The position numbers and the translations under genes were made by a program. Below the pieces are notes generated by a model. That model ran no database searches. It was not told the origin of the DNA and saw nothing but the letters and a program-made list of their open reading frames with translations. Below, in pieces: positions 37,730-46,829 of a DNA stretch of 64,000 nucleotides (its first letter is position 1; the number at the start of each line of letters is the position of its first letter). This DNA comes from Prevotellaceae bacterium (GTDB taxonomy: Bacteria > Bacteroidota > Bacteroidia > Bacteroidales > Muribaculaceae): positions 124,001-188,000 of the forward strand of contig JAETNS010000004.1 of the NCBI GenBank assembly GCA_021772015.1, read 5' to 3'.

Positions 37730-38821
37730 TTAATTTAAACGACTTAATGCATTAATAATGAATGCAGTGGAATGTTCTTGTAGTTTATTATGTCTGTAAT
37801 TTACTTTATTATAATCAATCGGCTCGAAATTATTCTCAAATTTGCGATCCAACAGAACCAATCTTTCCAAAAGGCCTAAAGATTCCAATGTGGACCGAGT
37901 CCTATCTGCAGATTTCAATGAATCTGCCACGGATATAAAATCTTTTTTGAATAAGATTGAAAATGCCGTGCCATGAAATGAATTGGTGACAGTGAATGCC
38001 GAATATTTAAGCAACGACAAAAATTTTTCGACAGAGGCCGATTGTATCAAATTAAGGGAAAACGGGCTTTCGTCCATCGAGCAACATTCCACATATCTTA
38101 AGCCTTTCTTTCTCGCCAAATCTTTCGCCAATTGTGAGACAGTCTTATCATGTGACAATGTAAAATACAGCAAATAAGGATCTTGAGGCACCAATGACTT
38201 TTTAGTAAATGGCTCAAACACATTTGCGCCCGCCAATAGTACCGGATCAAGCACCGATGCATTAACCTTTATGCCGTTTTCTCCCAAAAAATGTCCTAAT
38301 TTGTCTTCTCTCACGCTAATTGCATCAAACCGTCCTAAAGCTTTAAAAAAGTCTTGGTTGGCTTTTTTTCTTATATTGTCAACATTCCCGGCACTGGCGG
38401 CATAGGCTATTTTGATCTTGTCTGATGTTATTTTGTTTAACGTGAAATATTCGTCAAACTCTTCTGCGGTTATATTGGGATTCCATATCTGATCACTTCC
38501 AACAATGAGAACCTCCATATCCTCTATTTTTTCAAGTGATAACAGATTAAGGTGTTCATTAACAAAATAGGCAAATTTTCTATTCCTTGCTCTCCTTATA
38601 CCATAAACTGCAAGGGCTCGTACAAAATTCTTGGCAGACAGATTCAGTGAAGACGCATTTTGAAAAGTCCAATTTTTGTATGGAGCTTTAAGATATTCGG
38701 GCTTGTAATCTATTATATAGACCATATGCCCCAGTTTTTTCAATGTCTCTTGCAATCCATATGCTTGCAAAACAGCACCATAATTTGCGGCGCTATGGAA
38801 TGTCAATATACCGATCTTCAT
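37730..38821 (-). CDS. Polysaccharide pyruvyl transferase family protein
   Basis: This 363-residue protein has the family start MKIGILTFHSAANYGAVLQAYGLQ trimmed to IGILTFHSAANYGAVLQ, then VLIVGSDQIWNPNI and the C-terminal ITNSFHGTAFSILF, all hallmarks of the WcaK/CsaB-type ketal pyruvyl transferases. It uses phosphoenolpyruvate to add a pyruvate ketal to a sugar. It overlaps the Fe-S/F420-beta gene by 4 bases, a very common pairing in capsule loci. The gene is AT-rich compared with flanking housekeeping genes. Confidence 0.88.
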   Translation of the reverse strand: MKIGILTFHSAANYGAVLQAYGLQETLKKLGHMVYIIDYKPEYLKAPYKNWTFQNASSLNLSAKNFVRALAVYGIRRARNRKFAYFVNEHLNLLSLEKIEDMEVLIVGSDQIWNPNITAEEFDEYFTLNKITSDKIKIAYAASAGNVDNIRKKANQDFFKALGRFDAISVREDKLGHFLGENGIKVNASVLDPVLLAGANVFEPFTKKSLVPQDPYLLYFTLSHDKTVSQLAKDLARKKGLRYVECCSMDESPFSLNLIQSASVEKFLSLLKYSAFTVTNSFHGTAFSILFKKDFISVADSLKSADRTRSTLESLGLLERLVLLDRKFENNFEPIDYNKVNYRHNKLQEHSTAFIINALSRLN

Positions 38822-39978
38822 CTTGACAAATTTCTTATAGGTTCAAATATCTTATGATAAAGGAAGTATTTGGTTTTATACAACAGCCCGTCTTCGTCAT
38901 ACATGTTATAGACATACCTGAAGCCGAATCTCCTATAATCACGTTCAAATTGAAGACGTTTAGGATGGATTTCCGACGGATGTCTAAGATTCGGCTGAAG
39001 GCAATTCTCCAATGCGGCCTCACGCAGATCCAACTTATCCTTGACAGCATTGAATATCTCGACACCTTTGGGGGTATTCAGCAACACAAGCGACACTCCT
39101 TTGTCATCTTTGTTGAATTCAGGATCGGTCTTATCCCATCCCCAGAAATCGGCAATGGTAATATCCGACGGACGACGAGTATTGCAGTAATGACACACGC
39201 CGCATGAACGACGGAACATTATATGCTTGTAAAACAGCGATGTAAAGCTCATTTTACCCCCCCCCATTTTAACAAATTTAAACGTTTCCTTGTGCGCCGC
39301 CCACCCGAATTCCTGTTTGTCACGAAAGTTTACCCATGAAATAGGCGATCCCATTTTCTTTTCCAGATAGCCAAGATAATCTTCCCACAATTTAGGGCTC
39401 GGAACTCCATGACACACTATGTCCACCAACACAAGATTGGCTCTCAATTTCTTCCCTATGAAAGCATTCAAACCGGCCGTCTGGCAAGGTGTGCCGGAAA
39501 ACAACACAGTCAATCCTTTTCTCAAATCGTCACGGATCTGCCGAAACACTCCATCCAGATCGCTTTGAACATATTTGGATCCTTTGAACTCGTTTCTTTC
39601 CTCTTTTGTGACAGCTCTTTTATGCACGACCCGGAAATGGTCAGCGTATCCGGCTCCATACACCACTCCTCCTCTCTCCAGAATATAATCCGAAATTGCG
39701 ATAAAAGCCGCCCCGCTGCGGCTCGTCTCGATCTCATTCATGTCTTTATGACGAGCACCATAGGCGATCGGGGAATCAAGATTGGCAGACCTGTCATAAT
39801 CATCATTAAACGGACAGACCTTGTCACACAGTCCGCAGTCCACACACAAGCCCATATCCACCACCGGATATTTGAACCCCATCGAATCGGGAATCATTGA
39901 GATGGCGTTTTTGGGACAAATGGACGCGCACGCCGTGCATCCGCTGCACTTTGTCTTGTCGGTAATATTTATCATCAC
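38818..39978 (-). CDS. Coenzyme F420 hydrogenase/dehydrogenase beta-like Fe-S protein carrying an in-frame G9 tract (phase ON)
   Basis: This 386-residue protein has two 4Fe-4S clusters near the N terminus (CSGCTACASICP and CVDCGLCDKVCP). An F420-beta-type domain follows, with VLFSGTPCQTAGL and SCGVCHYCNTRRPSDITIADFWGWD. It is regularly encoded beside pyruvyl transferases in polysaccharide loci; its redox role there is not established. Around residue 238 the codons ATG GGG GGG GGT AAA include nine consecutive G. The frame is intact at nine; ten would read Met-Gly-Gly-Gly-stop. It overlaps the flippase gene by 4 bases. Confidence 0.88.
   Translation of the reverse strand: MMINITDKTKCSGCTACASICPKNAISMIPDSMGFKYPVVDMGLCVDCGLCDKVCPFNDDYDRSANLDSPIAYGARHKDMNEIETSRSGAAFIAISDYILERGGVVYGAGYADHFRVVHKRAVTKEERNEFKGSKYVQSDLDGVFRQIRDDLRKGLTVLFSGTPCQTAGLNAFIGKKLRANLVLVDIVCHGVPSPKLWEDYLGYLEKKMGSPISWVNFRDKQEFGWAAHKETFKFVKMGGGKMSFTSLFYKHIMFRRSCGVCHYCNTRRPSDITIADFWGWDKTDPEFNKDDKGVSLVLLNTPKGVEIFNAVKDKLDLREAALENCLQPNLRHPSEIHPKRLQFERDYRRFGFRYVYNMYDEDGLLYKTKYFLYHKIFEPIRNLSR
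39257..39265 (-). repeat. Poly-G tract (9 G on the sense strand) inside the Fe-S/F420-beta gene
   Basis: Nine C on plus, followed in the sense direction by TAAAATG. The context AAAATG-G-run-TAAAA is nearly identical to that of the acyltransferase tract at 19475-19484. Confidence 0.85.
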
Positions 39979-41534
39979 GACTGAACTGCTATCGGTTTTG
40001 ACAGCCTGAATTTAAGAAGTATCTTTTTCATGCCGCTGATCACAAACGCTTTCTCAGCTTCGTCGCATCCGAATTTATATGCGACCAACGCCGTGATCAC
40101 GACACATGCCACAAACATTGCCACAAACCGGACCAAACCTTCGGGCATGAGTATATACATGGCGGTCGGCACAGGCAATGACAAGCCGGACACCAGGATG
40201 ACTTTCAGATAGACTTCCTTTAGGAACCGCGCGGAGGGCAAACTGATCATCGTCCGTAGAAACCACAGCCGAAGGAACAGACAGACCTGCGACACCAGTA
40301 TAGCGACAATCAAAACAGAAAATGCCGGCGCGCCAAGCTTTAATACAATCCACGACAAGGGGAAATTCATCATTTGAGTCCCCCCCACGACGATCTGGTA
40401 ATTACGTATGTTGCCGGTTGCCAACTGAGCCGTTATGAGAGTATTGGAAAGCATCTGGCTCAAAACAAGCACGAATGTAAGTCGAGTGAAGACAATTGTG
40501 TATTGAGGACATTCTCCAAGCCATATGAGCAATGTCATGCGCGTCTCGAAAAAGAAAGGCATGCACAACATCAGAAACAAGAAGAAAGAGAGCTTTGTGC
40601 TCTTGAACATCAGATTATGCATCCTGTTCAACTCGCCTGACGCGTAATCCTTGGTTATCTGAGGATTCACGGCGGTCATGAAATTGCCGCTGAACTGACC
40701 AAGTACATTGGTCATCTGCGAGACAATTGACTTGGCACCGTTTACCGCCGGCCCGAAATAGAGATTCAAAAGGATGTTGACACCTTGTCCGCTGAAAATC
40801 GCCGAGCTCGCGCCGATTGTATTCCAGCCGGCAAAACCGAACATCTCTTTGTATATCGTCTTGTCATTGACGTATGTGTAATTACACTCCTGAAATTTCC
40901 GCTTGCAATAGGCCCAGTAGATGATCTGGGAAAGCCCCCCCTGCACACAGAGGAATACAGCGAAAATTATGAGTTTGTCTCCTCCCATAAATAGCAGCAA
41001 GGAGATCAGCAAGAGTTTGAAGACAACTTCAAAGATTGTCATGAACGCGAAAGCGCTCATCTTTTCATGAGCTATGATCGCTGCATTATACGGAATTGAG
41101 ACCAGTCCCAGGACAAATGACACCAACGATAGCTGGAAGACCACATTCGCGGCAAAGAGTCTGTCAGGCGGAACCACAAGACGGTGATTTATGAACCATA
41201 CGCCTCCAATTTCCGCCAAAATAATGATGATGGCAGAGATCGCCAACTGAATGTTCAAGCTCGCGCTGAATACTTTCGTAAGGTGAGGAATGTCACCCTT
41301 GCCAAGCCCGAAGGTCATATAGCGGGATATTGACGCGGAAAGAGATCCTGACACCAATGAAAACATGCCTACCACTCCTCCGACAACATTGTATATGCCA
41401 AGATTATCGATTCCGAGAACCGACAAGGTTATTCGGGTGGTGAAAAAACTCAACACCGTCATCACAATCATCCTGACATACAAGACAAGTGTGTTCTTGG
41501 CAATCCTTTTGCTTTTATCGTTTGACGTTTCCAA
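39975..41534 (-). CDS. Wzx-type polysaccharide flippase
   Basis: This 519-residue MATE-like membrane protein has twelve to fourteen predicted helices. It begins with a charged N terminus and FFTTRITLSVLGIDNLGIYNVVGG, typical of Wzx/MviN-type exporters in Bacteroidetes. It would flip the undecaprenyl-linked repeat unit across the inner membrane. It contains a run of seven G at VVGGTQMM, too short to be a confident contingency tract. It overlaps the Fe-S gene by 4 bases. Confidence 0.88.
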   Translation of the reverse strand: METSNDKSKRIAKNTLVLYVRMIVMTVLSFFTTRITLSVLGIDNLGIYNVVGGVVGMFSLVSGSLSASISRYMTFGLGKGDIPHLTKVFSASLNIQLAISAIIIILAEIGGVWFINHRLVVPPDRLFAANVVFQLSLVSFVLGLVSIPYNAAIIAHEKMSAFAFMTIFEVVFKLLLISLLLFMGGDKLIIFAVFLCVQGGLSQIIYWAYCKRKFQECNYTYVNDKTIYKEMFGFAGWNTIGASSAIFSGQGVNILLNLYFGPAVNGAKSIVSQMTNVLGQFSGNFMTAVNPQITKDYASGELNRMHNLMFKSTKLSFFLFLMLCMPFFFETRMTLLIWLGECPQYTIVFTRLTFVLVLSQMLSNTLITAQLATGNIRNYQIVVGGTQMMNFPLSWIVLKLGAPAFSVLIVAILVSQVCLFLRLWFLRTMISLPSARFLKEVYLKVILVSGLSLPVPTAMYILMPEGLVRFVAMFVACVVITALVAYKFGCDEAEKAFVISGMKKILLKFRLSKPIAVQS

Positions 41535-41594
41535 TTCTTTTCAAAATACAAATATCAATCCAAGTGACCGGTCATAATTATTTTGACCCGTTAC

Positions 41595-42371
41595 TTATCT
41601 ATATCCGGCTATGGAGTACACGACATTGCCTATGGACTCATTGAATAGCGACTCCCATTCCACGGCTGTCGACCAACGGGGATAGAGACTGCGATGGCTG
41701 AATCCGGCGGGACGTAGGGGCAAGTTGACAGCATAATAGGCCGGTCTGAATCCAAATTCAAGGAAACAACCGAGAGTTCTATCCATATGGCTCGCATCCG
41801 TGACGATGACACAATCCGAGCCGGAGACTCCCGTGGCTTTGATCACCTCGACGGAGAATTCAGCATTCTGACGCGTGTTCACCGCATTTCGCTCAAGTAT
41901 GATATCATTGGCGGGAATCCCCATGATTTCCATATACTTCAGGAACATACGCGAGGTATCGTAACCGTCATCATTTGTCTGTATGGAGGGATCGCCGGTG
42001 ATCAGGAGTTTTCCGACCTTCCCCTCTTTATAAAGCTTTACAGCATCCCAAAGCCTCCCGGCACGGTCTTCAATGAAACTCAGAGACCCCGTTGACATAT
42101 CATACGATGAAAAACCGCCCATCACTATGGCGACCTGATATTTTTTACCCGGCTCCATCGTGTTCTGCGGGAAAGACTTCAACCGAAGATAGCTGATCTC
42201 CGAGTATATCCATGGATTAGTGAAAAAGAGAAACAATATAACCGCCAATGAGAGAAACAGCTTTTTTTGCCATCTCTTTTTTAACATGAATCCCAAAAGA
42301 AGAGCCGATATCATCCATGTTATGGGTGATATGACAAAGAATTTAAGAAATTGTGACAGTTCAAAGAACAC
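41595..42371 (-). CDS. ElyC/SanA/YdcF-type DUF218 membrane protein
   Basis: This 258-residue protein has two N-terminal helices (about residues 12-52) and a DUF218 domain: VAIVMGGFSSYD, GKLLITGDPS, ILERNAVNTRQNAEFS and IVTDASHMDRTLGCF. Members affect envelope polysaccharide or lipid-carrier homeostasis in other bacteria (ElyC, SanA). It lies between the flippase and the tyrosine kinase, supporting an envelope role. The exact reaction is unknown. Confidence 0.82.
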   Translation of the reverse strand: MFFELSQFLKFFVISPITWMISALLLGFMLKKRWQKKLFLSLAVILFLFFTNPWIYSEISYLRLKSFPQNTMEPGKKYQVAIVMGGFSSYDMSTGSLSFIEDRAGRLWDAVKLYKEGKVGKLLITGDPSIQTNDDGYDTSRMFLKYMEIMGIPANDIILERNAVNTRQNAEFSVEVIKATGVSGSDCVIVTDASHMDRTLGCFLEFGFRPAYYAVNLPLRPAGFSHRSLYPRWSTAVEWESLFNESIGNVVYSIAGYR

Positions 42372-42385
42372 CCGACAAAAGCTTT

Positions 42386-44836
42386 TTACTTGTCTCCGTA
42401 ATAGCTATCCCCATAATGATAGCCGTAATGGTAGCCATAATGGTAGCCGTAGCGGTGGTAGCCGTAACCGCTGCGTATGTCGGTCCCGTTGAGGAGGATC
42501 GCCATGTTCTTGTAACGGTTCTGGTCGTAGTATTCCTGGATGTTGGGCAGCTCGTCTTTCTCAAGCAATCCGGCGCGGACAACAAATATTGTCATGTCGG
42601 CGAGGCGGTTTATGACTTTCGCATCCGTGACAATCTCGACAGGAGGACAGTCAAGGATTATGTAATCATATTCTTTCCTAAGCTCCTTTATAAATTGGTC
42701 AAGCCTGCGGACTGAAAGGATTTCTGCGGGATTGGGGGGAGTAGCCCCGACGGCGATAGCATCCAGTCCGGGGGTGTCATCAATATTATGATGGATGACC
42801 TCTTCCCTGTTCGTTTTTCCAACAATGAAATCAGTGATTCCTTCTTCGGGATTGCCAAAGAGTTTGGAAAGAGAACTTTTTCTGATGTCAAGGTCTATTA
42901 TCATCACCTTTTTCCCTTTGATGGCAAGCACCTTTCCAAGATTTATGGTGATGAATGTCTTGCCGGAGCCGGGATTGGAGGAAGTGATGGCTATCACTTT
43001 CGCGGAATGCACGTTGTTGTCTTCCGACAGGCTGTTCTCATCCAGACCGATGTATTCGAGATTTGTCCTTAACACGCGGAAAGCTTCATTGATGCTGTTT
43101 CTGCTTGACGCCTCGACTACGATCGTCTTAGGGCGCGTCTTGTCTTTCTTAAAACGAGCCAAGCCACGTGCTTTCTTTATCGCCGAAGGAATTTCTCCGA
43201 GATACGGGATGGAGAGTGATGAAAGGTCGCGTTTGCCTCTTATCTTTGTGTCAAGGACCTCTCTCAGTATCAATATGGCCAAAGGTATCGCAAGACCAAT
43301 GAGTATCGCCATAAACATGATATTCCTGCGGGAGGGGGAAGTCGGGACAGTCAGTCCGTCAGGCTCACCCATCATACTGGTGTTGTATGCGGTAAAAGCC
43401 TGCGTGAGCTCATTCTCCTCGCGTTTCTGCAGGAGGAAAAGATAAAGCGACTCCTTGACTTTCTGTTGACGCTCAACACTCAGCAGATATTTGGCCTGGT
43501 TGGGATTAGCTGCGAGTTTGCCGGTGGTGACACTTGCCTGACGGCGGGCATTTGACATCTGTGCCCGCAATGTGGCGATATAAGAGTTGATAGACACCAT
43601 GATATTGCCTCGCAGTGTCCGCAACGCCTGTGTGCGATCCTTGACTATAGGGTTGAAATCACTCGTCGTCTCAAGAAGACGGTTGCGCTCCAGGACAATC
43701 GAGTTATACTGGGAGATGGCCGAGTTGATGTCAGCGTTGATTATCCCCGTGTTCGAAGGGAGAGGCTGGTCAAAAGAATCTCCGGAGAGTTGTTGGCGGA
43801 CCATTTCAGCCATTGAAATCTGATTGTTCAGCTCCAGAACCGCAGCCTGAGCTTCAGAAGACTGCGCCATGTACATCGAGGCGGTTGCCTCGGCGCTGGG
43901 CATCAGATGCTCCGACTTATAAGAAGATATGTCGGTGTCCACATTACCCAGCTCCTCCTCGATAACCCCGAGACGCTCGTTTATGAATCTTGAGGTGGAG
44001 ACAGCTATCTGGTTCTTGTCTTGAATCCAATGCTCATTGTAGACCTGGATCAAAGAATTCAATATGTCATCAGCCTCTCCGATGGTGGGGCGAGTCGTTG
44101 AAATATCGATAATCGAGGCCTTGTCAGAGGAGACCTTCGCAACTACTCCAGCGGCCAATATTTTCGACATCCATTTAACCGGAACATGGGAATAGTTCAA
44201 TTCCTTGTTTAAAAATTGGCTTCCGTCCCATGCGGGTTTTATGACCGCGAATCGATGAGAACCAATCATCACCGTGTCTCCGACCGAAGCACTGATAGTC
44301 TTGTCAACGGCCGCGCCATTGGAGGCTATCCGCGAGATTTTGACTTTATTGTCCGGCGATACCTCAAATTTGAACGACACGGCGAAATTATCAAGCGAGT
44401 CAACGCTCGAGAAAAGCATCGGAGATTGCTTGTAAATCTGGTTATCCCTTAATCCTTCAGTGATGGAATAGACATCGTTCAGATTAAGACGTTCGACCAC
44501 TTCCTTCATCAGGGATGACGACTTCAAAGTCCTGATCTCATTTTCCAGATTGACTTTGGCGGTCGCGATTCCCAGGTCGGACATATCCACCGAAGTGTTG
44601 GAATTGCCTCCCTTGGAGTCATCCTTGATCATAATCGAAGCCGTACGCGTGTAAAGCGGCGTAGTCTTCATTATATGAACTATGCCGCATGATATTGTTA
44701 TCGCCAGCGATATGACAAACCAATACCATTTGGAAAGCACGAGCGCGACAATACTCTTCAGACTGAAGCCATCATTGGCTTGTTTCGGGTTTTTCCGAGC
44801 TCCAGCGCTTTGTTTTATATCTGATGTTATTTCCAT
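42386..44836 (-). CDS. Polysaccharide copolymerase / BY-kinase (Wzc-type) with a tyrosine-rich tail
   Basis: This 816-residue protein combines chain-length control and tyrosine autokinase. A Wzz domain lies between two helices (about residues 28-50 and 505-528) with a long periplasmic coiled coil. The cytoplasmic kinase has Walker A in NPGSGKTFITINLG (about residues 617-630), Walker A' IIDLDIRKS and Walker B YIILDCPPVEI. The last 25 residues are repeats of Tyr-Gly-Tyr-His, the phosphorylated tyrosine cluster. It partners with the OPX protein (44857-45642) and is probably dephosphorylated by the CpsB-type enzyme (47951-48673). Confidence 0.93.
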   Translation of the reverse strand: MEITSDIKQSAGARKNPKQANDGFSLKSIVALVLSKWYWFVISLAITISCGIVHIMKTTPLYTRTASIMIKDDSKGGNSNTSVDMSDLGIATAKVNLENEIRTLKSSSLMKEVVERLNLNDVYSITEGLRDNQIYKQSPMLFSSVDSLDNFAVSFKFEVSPDNKVKISRIASNGAAVDKTISASVGDTVMIGSHRFAVIKPAWDGSQFLNKELNYSHVPVKWMSKILAAGVVAKVSSDKASIIDISTTRPTIGEADDILNSLIQVYNEHWIQDKNQIAVSTSRFINERLGVIEEELGNVDTDISSYKSEHLMPSAEATASMYMAQSSEAQAAVLELNNQISMAEMVRQQLSGDSFDQPLPSNTGIINADINSAISQYNSIVLERNRLLETTSDFNPIVKDRTQALRTLRGNIMVSINSYIATLRAQMSNARRQASVTTGKLAANPNQAKYLLSVERQQKVKESLYLFLLQKREENELTQAFTAYNTSMMGEPDGLTVPTSPSRRNIMFMAILIGLAIPLAILILREVLDTKIRGKRDLSSLSIPYLGEIPSAIKKARGLARFKKDKTRPKTIVVEASSRNSINEAFRVLRTNLEYIGLDENSLSEDNNVHSAKVIAITSSNPGSGKTFITINLGKVLAIKGKKVMIIDLDIRKSSLSKLFGNPEEGITDFIVGKTNREEVIHHNIDDTPGLDAIAVGATPPNPAEILSVRRLDQFIKELRKEYDYIILDCPPVEIVTDAKVINRLADMTIFVVRAGLLEKDELPNIQEYYDQNRYKNMAILLNGTDIRSGYGYHRYGYHYGYHYGYHYGDSYYGDK
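42398..42470 (-). repeat. 12-bp tandem repeats coding the tyrosine-rich tail of the BY-kinase
   Basis: About four to five imperfect copies of a 12-base unit resembling ATGGTAGCCATA encode Gly-Tyr-His-Tyr units. Copy number changes by multiples of 12 would add or remove phosphorylatable tyrosines without changing frame. Confidence 0.6.
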
Positions 44837-44856
44837 TTTGAAGTCAGGCCCTTAAA

Positions 44857-45642
44857 TTACTTAAAAATCAGCACTGCCATTGTCGACAAGAAGGACGCGA
44901 TAGACATCCACAAGGCAATCGACTTGAAATTGTTGGGATTGTCAGCCGCCTGACGGGCAATCGACTTGTCAGGCTGGACATAGATGACATCATTCTGCTG
45001 CAGATAAAAGACAGGAGAGTCATACAAGTTCTTATCCCTCAGATCCACGAGATATTTGACTCTCTTGCCATTCTGCTCTCGTATCACTATGATCTCTCTT
45101 TCTCCGTGTATCGTCAAGTCGCCGGCCATCGACAAGGCTTCCAGCAAATTTATCTTGTCATTCGTAATCGAATAACAGCCCGGAGAAGCGACTTCCCCAA
45201 GGGCAGAGAAATGGAGATTCGCGAACTCGACAGTCACAATCGGATCGCTGATCCATTGCTCGTTTATCAACAGATCTGAAATCTTTTTGCTTATCTCGTC
45301 TCTGGTCAGACCTGCTATATGAATTTTACCGAGCATAGGAAAGGTTATGTCTCCTTCGTCATCCACGGTATATGCCAGCCGATTGCCGGAAGTTGTCCCC
45401 CCGCTTCCATTGGGTTGTTTGAGGTTGAAGAGCGATGCAAGCTCCGGTTCCTTGCAGGAAACTATTATAGAGACTTGATCATGGGGCTGGATCTTGATTT
45501 TGTTCATGTTCAAAATGGCCTCATCTTGCCCGTATTGGTCATTTTGCATATATACTATGTCTTTCTGTGAGCCACAGGCTGCCAATAGTGCCACCAATGG
45601 GAACAGAAACAGCTTGGCTAATTTTGTCACACGTGATTTCAT
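44857..45642 (-). CDS. Outer membrane polysaccharide export (OPX, Wza-like) lipoprotein
   Basis: This 261-residue protein has a lipoprotein signal with LVALLAACGSQ (Cys about 23). A Poly_export domain follows (IKIQPHDQVSIIVSCKEPE), then an SLBB-type domain (FSALGEVASPGCYSI, INLLEALSMAGDL). A C-terminal hydrophobic helix (ALWMSIASFLSTMAVLIF) is typical of short Bacteroidetes OPX proteins. It forms the export channel with the Wzc-type kinase, which starts 20 bases downstream. Confidence 0.92.
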   Translation of the reverse strand: MKSRVTKLAKLFLFPLVALLAACGSQKDIVYMQNDQYGQDEAILNMNKIKIQPHDQVSIIVSCKEPELASLFNLKQPNGSGGTTSGNRLAYTVDDEGDITFPMLGKIHIAGLTRDEISKKISDLLINEQWISDPIVTVEFANLHFSALGEVASPGCYSITNDKINLLEALSMAGDLTIHGEREIIVIREQNGKRVKYLVDLRDKNLYDSPVFYLQQNDVIYVQPDKSIARQAADNPNNFKSIALWMSIASFLSTMAVLIFK

Positions 45643-45652
45643 ATCTGATGGT

Positions 45653-46774
45653 TTATTCGTAAATTTTAGTGGTTTGACGTCGTTCCCTTGAATTGATCGA
45701 AATGGTAAGCAGCATGTTTACGCCCACCCAGAAAACGAGGTCGCAGACAAACAGCAATGTTATGTCCATGAATTCAGAAAGCCAGTAGTTGGCACCTATG
45801 AGCAGGGCAGAAGAGCCAACTATCGTCATCATGGCTTTGCGTTGGGTCAACCCCGCCGCGAGAAGTTTATGATGTATATGGGACTTGTCAGGAAGAAAAG
45901 GATTGCGGCCAGCCCGTACTCGGTGAAGATAAACCCTTACTACATCAAGACACGGTATAAGTAACGGCGCGAATGCCACTATCGCAGGGTTAGACCTGCT
46001 TGGAAGATAATCTATAGAGCAAATCTCAATACTCATCACGCTCAAGAACAGACCGATTGTCAACGCTCCGGTGTCTCCCATGAATATCTTACGACGTTTG
46101 GTGGCATCGCCAAACACATTGTAGAAGAAGAACGGAAGCAAAGCCCCGAGCGTCGCCACAGCCATGGCCGAAAAAATGTAGTGTTCCGACTGGAAGAAGA
46201 CATATGCATAGAAACAGCAGGCGATCGCACTGAGACCTGATGCCAGACCATCTATCCCGTCAATCAGGTTTATCGAGTTGATTATGAAGACTATGACCAG
46301 TCCGGTAAGCAATATCGATAATCCAAACGGCATATGCGATATTCCCATGAAACCATGCAGACTATCTATTCTCATTCCACCGATCATCACCAGCCCCGCG
46401 GCAATTATCTGCATTACAAACTTTGCCCCGTAACGTACCCCGACAAGATCATCAGCCATGCCGGTCAGATAAAGTATTATAGCCCCGCATTCTATAAAGC
46501 ACAACGGCAGAATATGCTTGTGCACTCGAACCAATATCGACTGGTCTTCCGAAAGCACCCCTACCCCCAAAAGCAAAAGCAATGCGAAAAGAATCGACGG
46601 GAAAAACGCGATGCCTCCCAGACGAGGGATCTCCGTCTTGTGAATCTTGCGCGGGTCAGGCGTGTCAAATAAGTTCTTACGAAACGCGATAAGCAGGATC
46701 TGGGGTATGATCACTCCGGTAAGAGCAGCCACACATGCGAAGACCAAAAAATCAATTAATAGCCATTGTATCAT
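45653..46774 (-). CDS. WecA/TagO/MraY-family undecaprenyl-phosphate sugar-1-phosphate transferase
   Basis: This membrane enzyme of about 373 residues initiates the repeat unit by loading a sugar-1-phosphate (commonly GlcNAc) on undecaprenyl phosphate. It has about eleven helices, the DD motif GMADDLVG, INLIDGIDGLASG, KIFMGDTGALTIG and the C-terminal histidine motif HIHHKLL. An upstream ATG at 46789 exists, but MIQWLLIDFLVFA at 46774 fits better. With the WecG/TagA-type enzyme at the operon end, the first two transfer steps resemble ECA or wall teichoic acid linkage synthesis. Confidence 0.9.
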   Translation of the reverse strand: MIQWLLIDFLVFACVAALTGVIIPQILLIAFRKNLFDTPDPRKIHKTEIPRLGGIAFFPSILFALLLLLGVGVLSEDQSILVRVHKHILPLCFIECGAIILYLTGMADDLVGVRYGAKFVMQIIAAGLVMIGGMRIDSLHGFMGISHMPFGLSILLTGLVIVFIINSINLIDGIDGLASGLSAIACCFYAYVFFQSEHYIFSAMAVATLGALLPFFFYNVFGDATKRRKIFMGDTGALTIGLFLSVMSIEICSIDYLPSRSNPAIVAFAPLLIPCLDVVRVYLHRVRAGRNPFLPDKSHIHHKLLAAGLTQRKAMMTIVGSSALLIGANYWLSEFMDITLLFVCDLVFWVGVNMLLTISINSRERRQTTKIYE

Positions 46775-46829
46775 TTGAATAACGTGCAAAGTGAATCAAT
46801 ATGATTTTGACACCAGCCATATCTGAAGA

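Noticed and set aside
40380-40386. Runs of seven G in the flippase gene, and similar seven-base runs near 32725 and 40935
   Set aside because: Seven is short for efficient slippage, the genes are in frame, and Gly codons GGG GGG explain them.
42398-42470. Possible CRISPR-like short repeats
   Set aside because: The repeats are contiguous 12-base units without spacers and encode the kinase tail.
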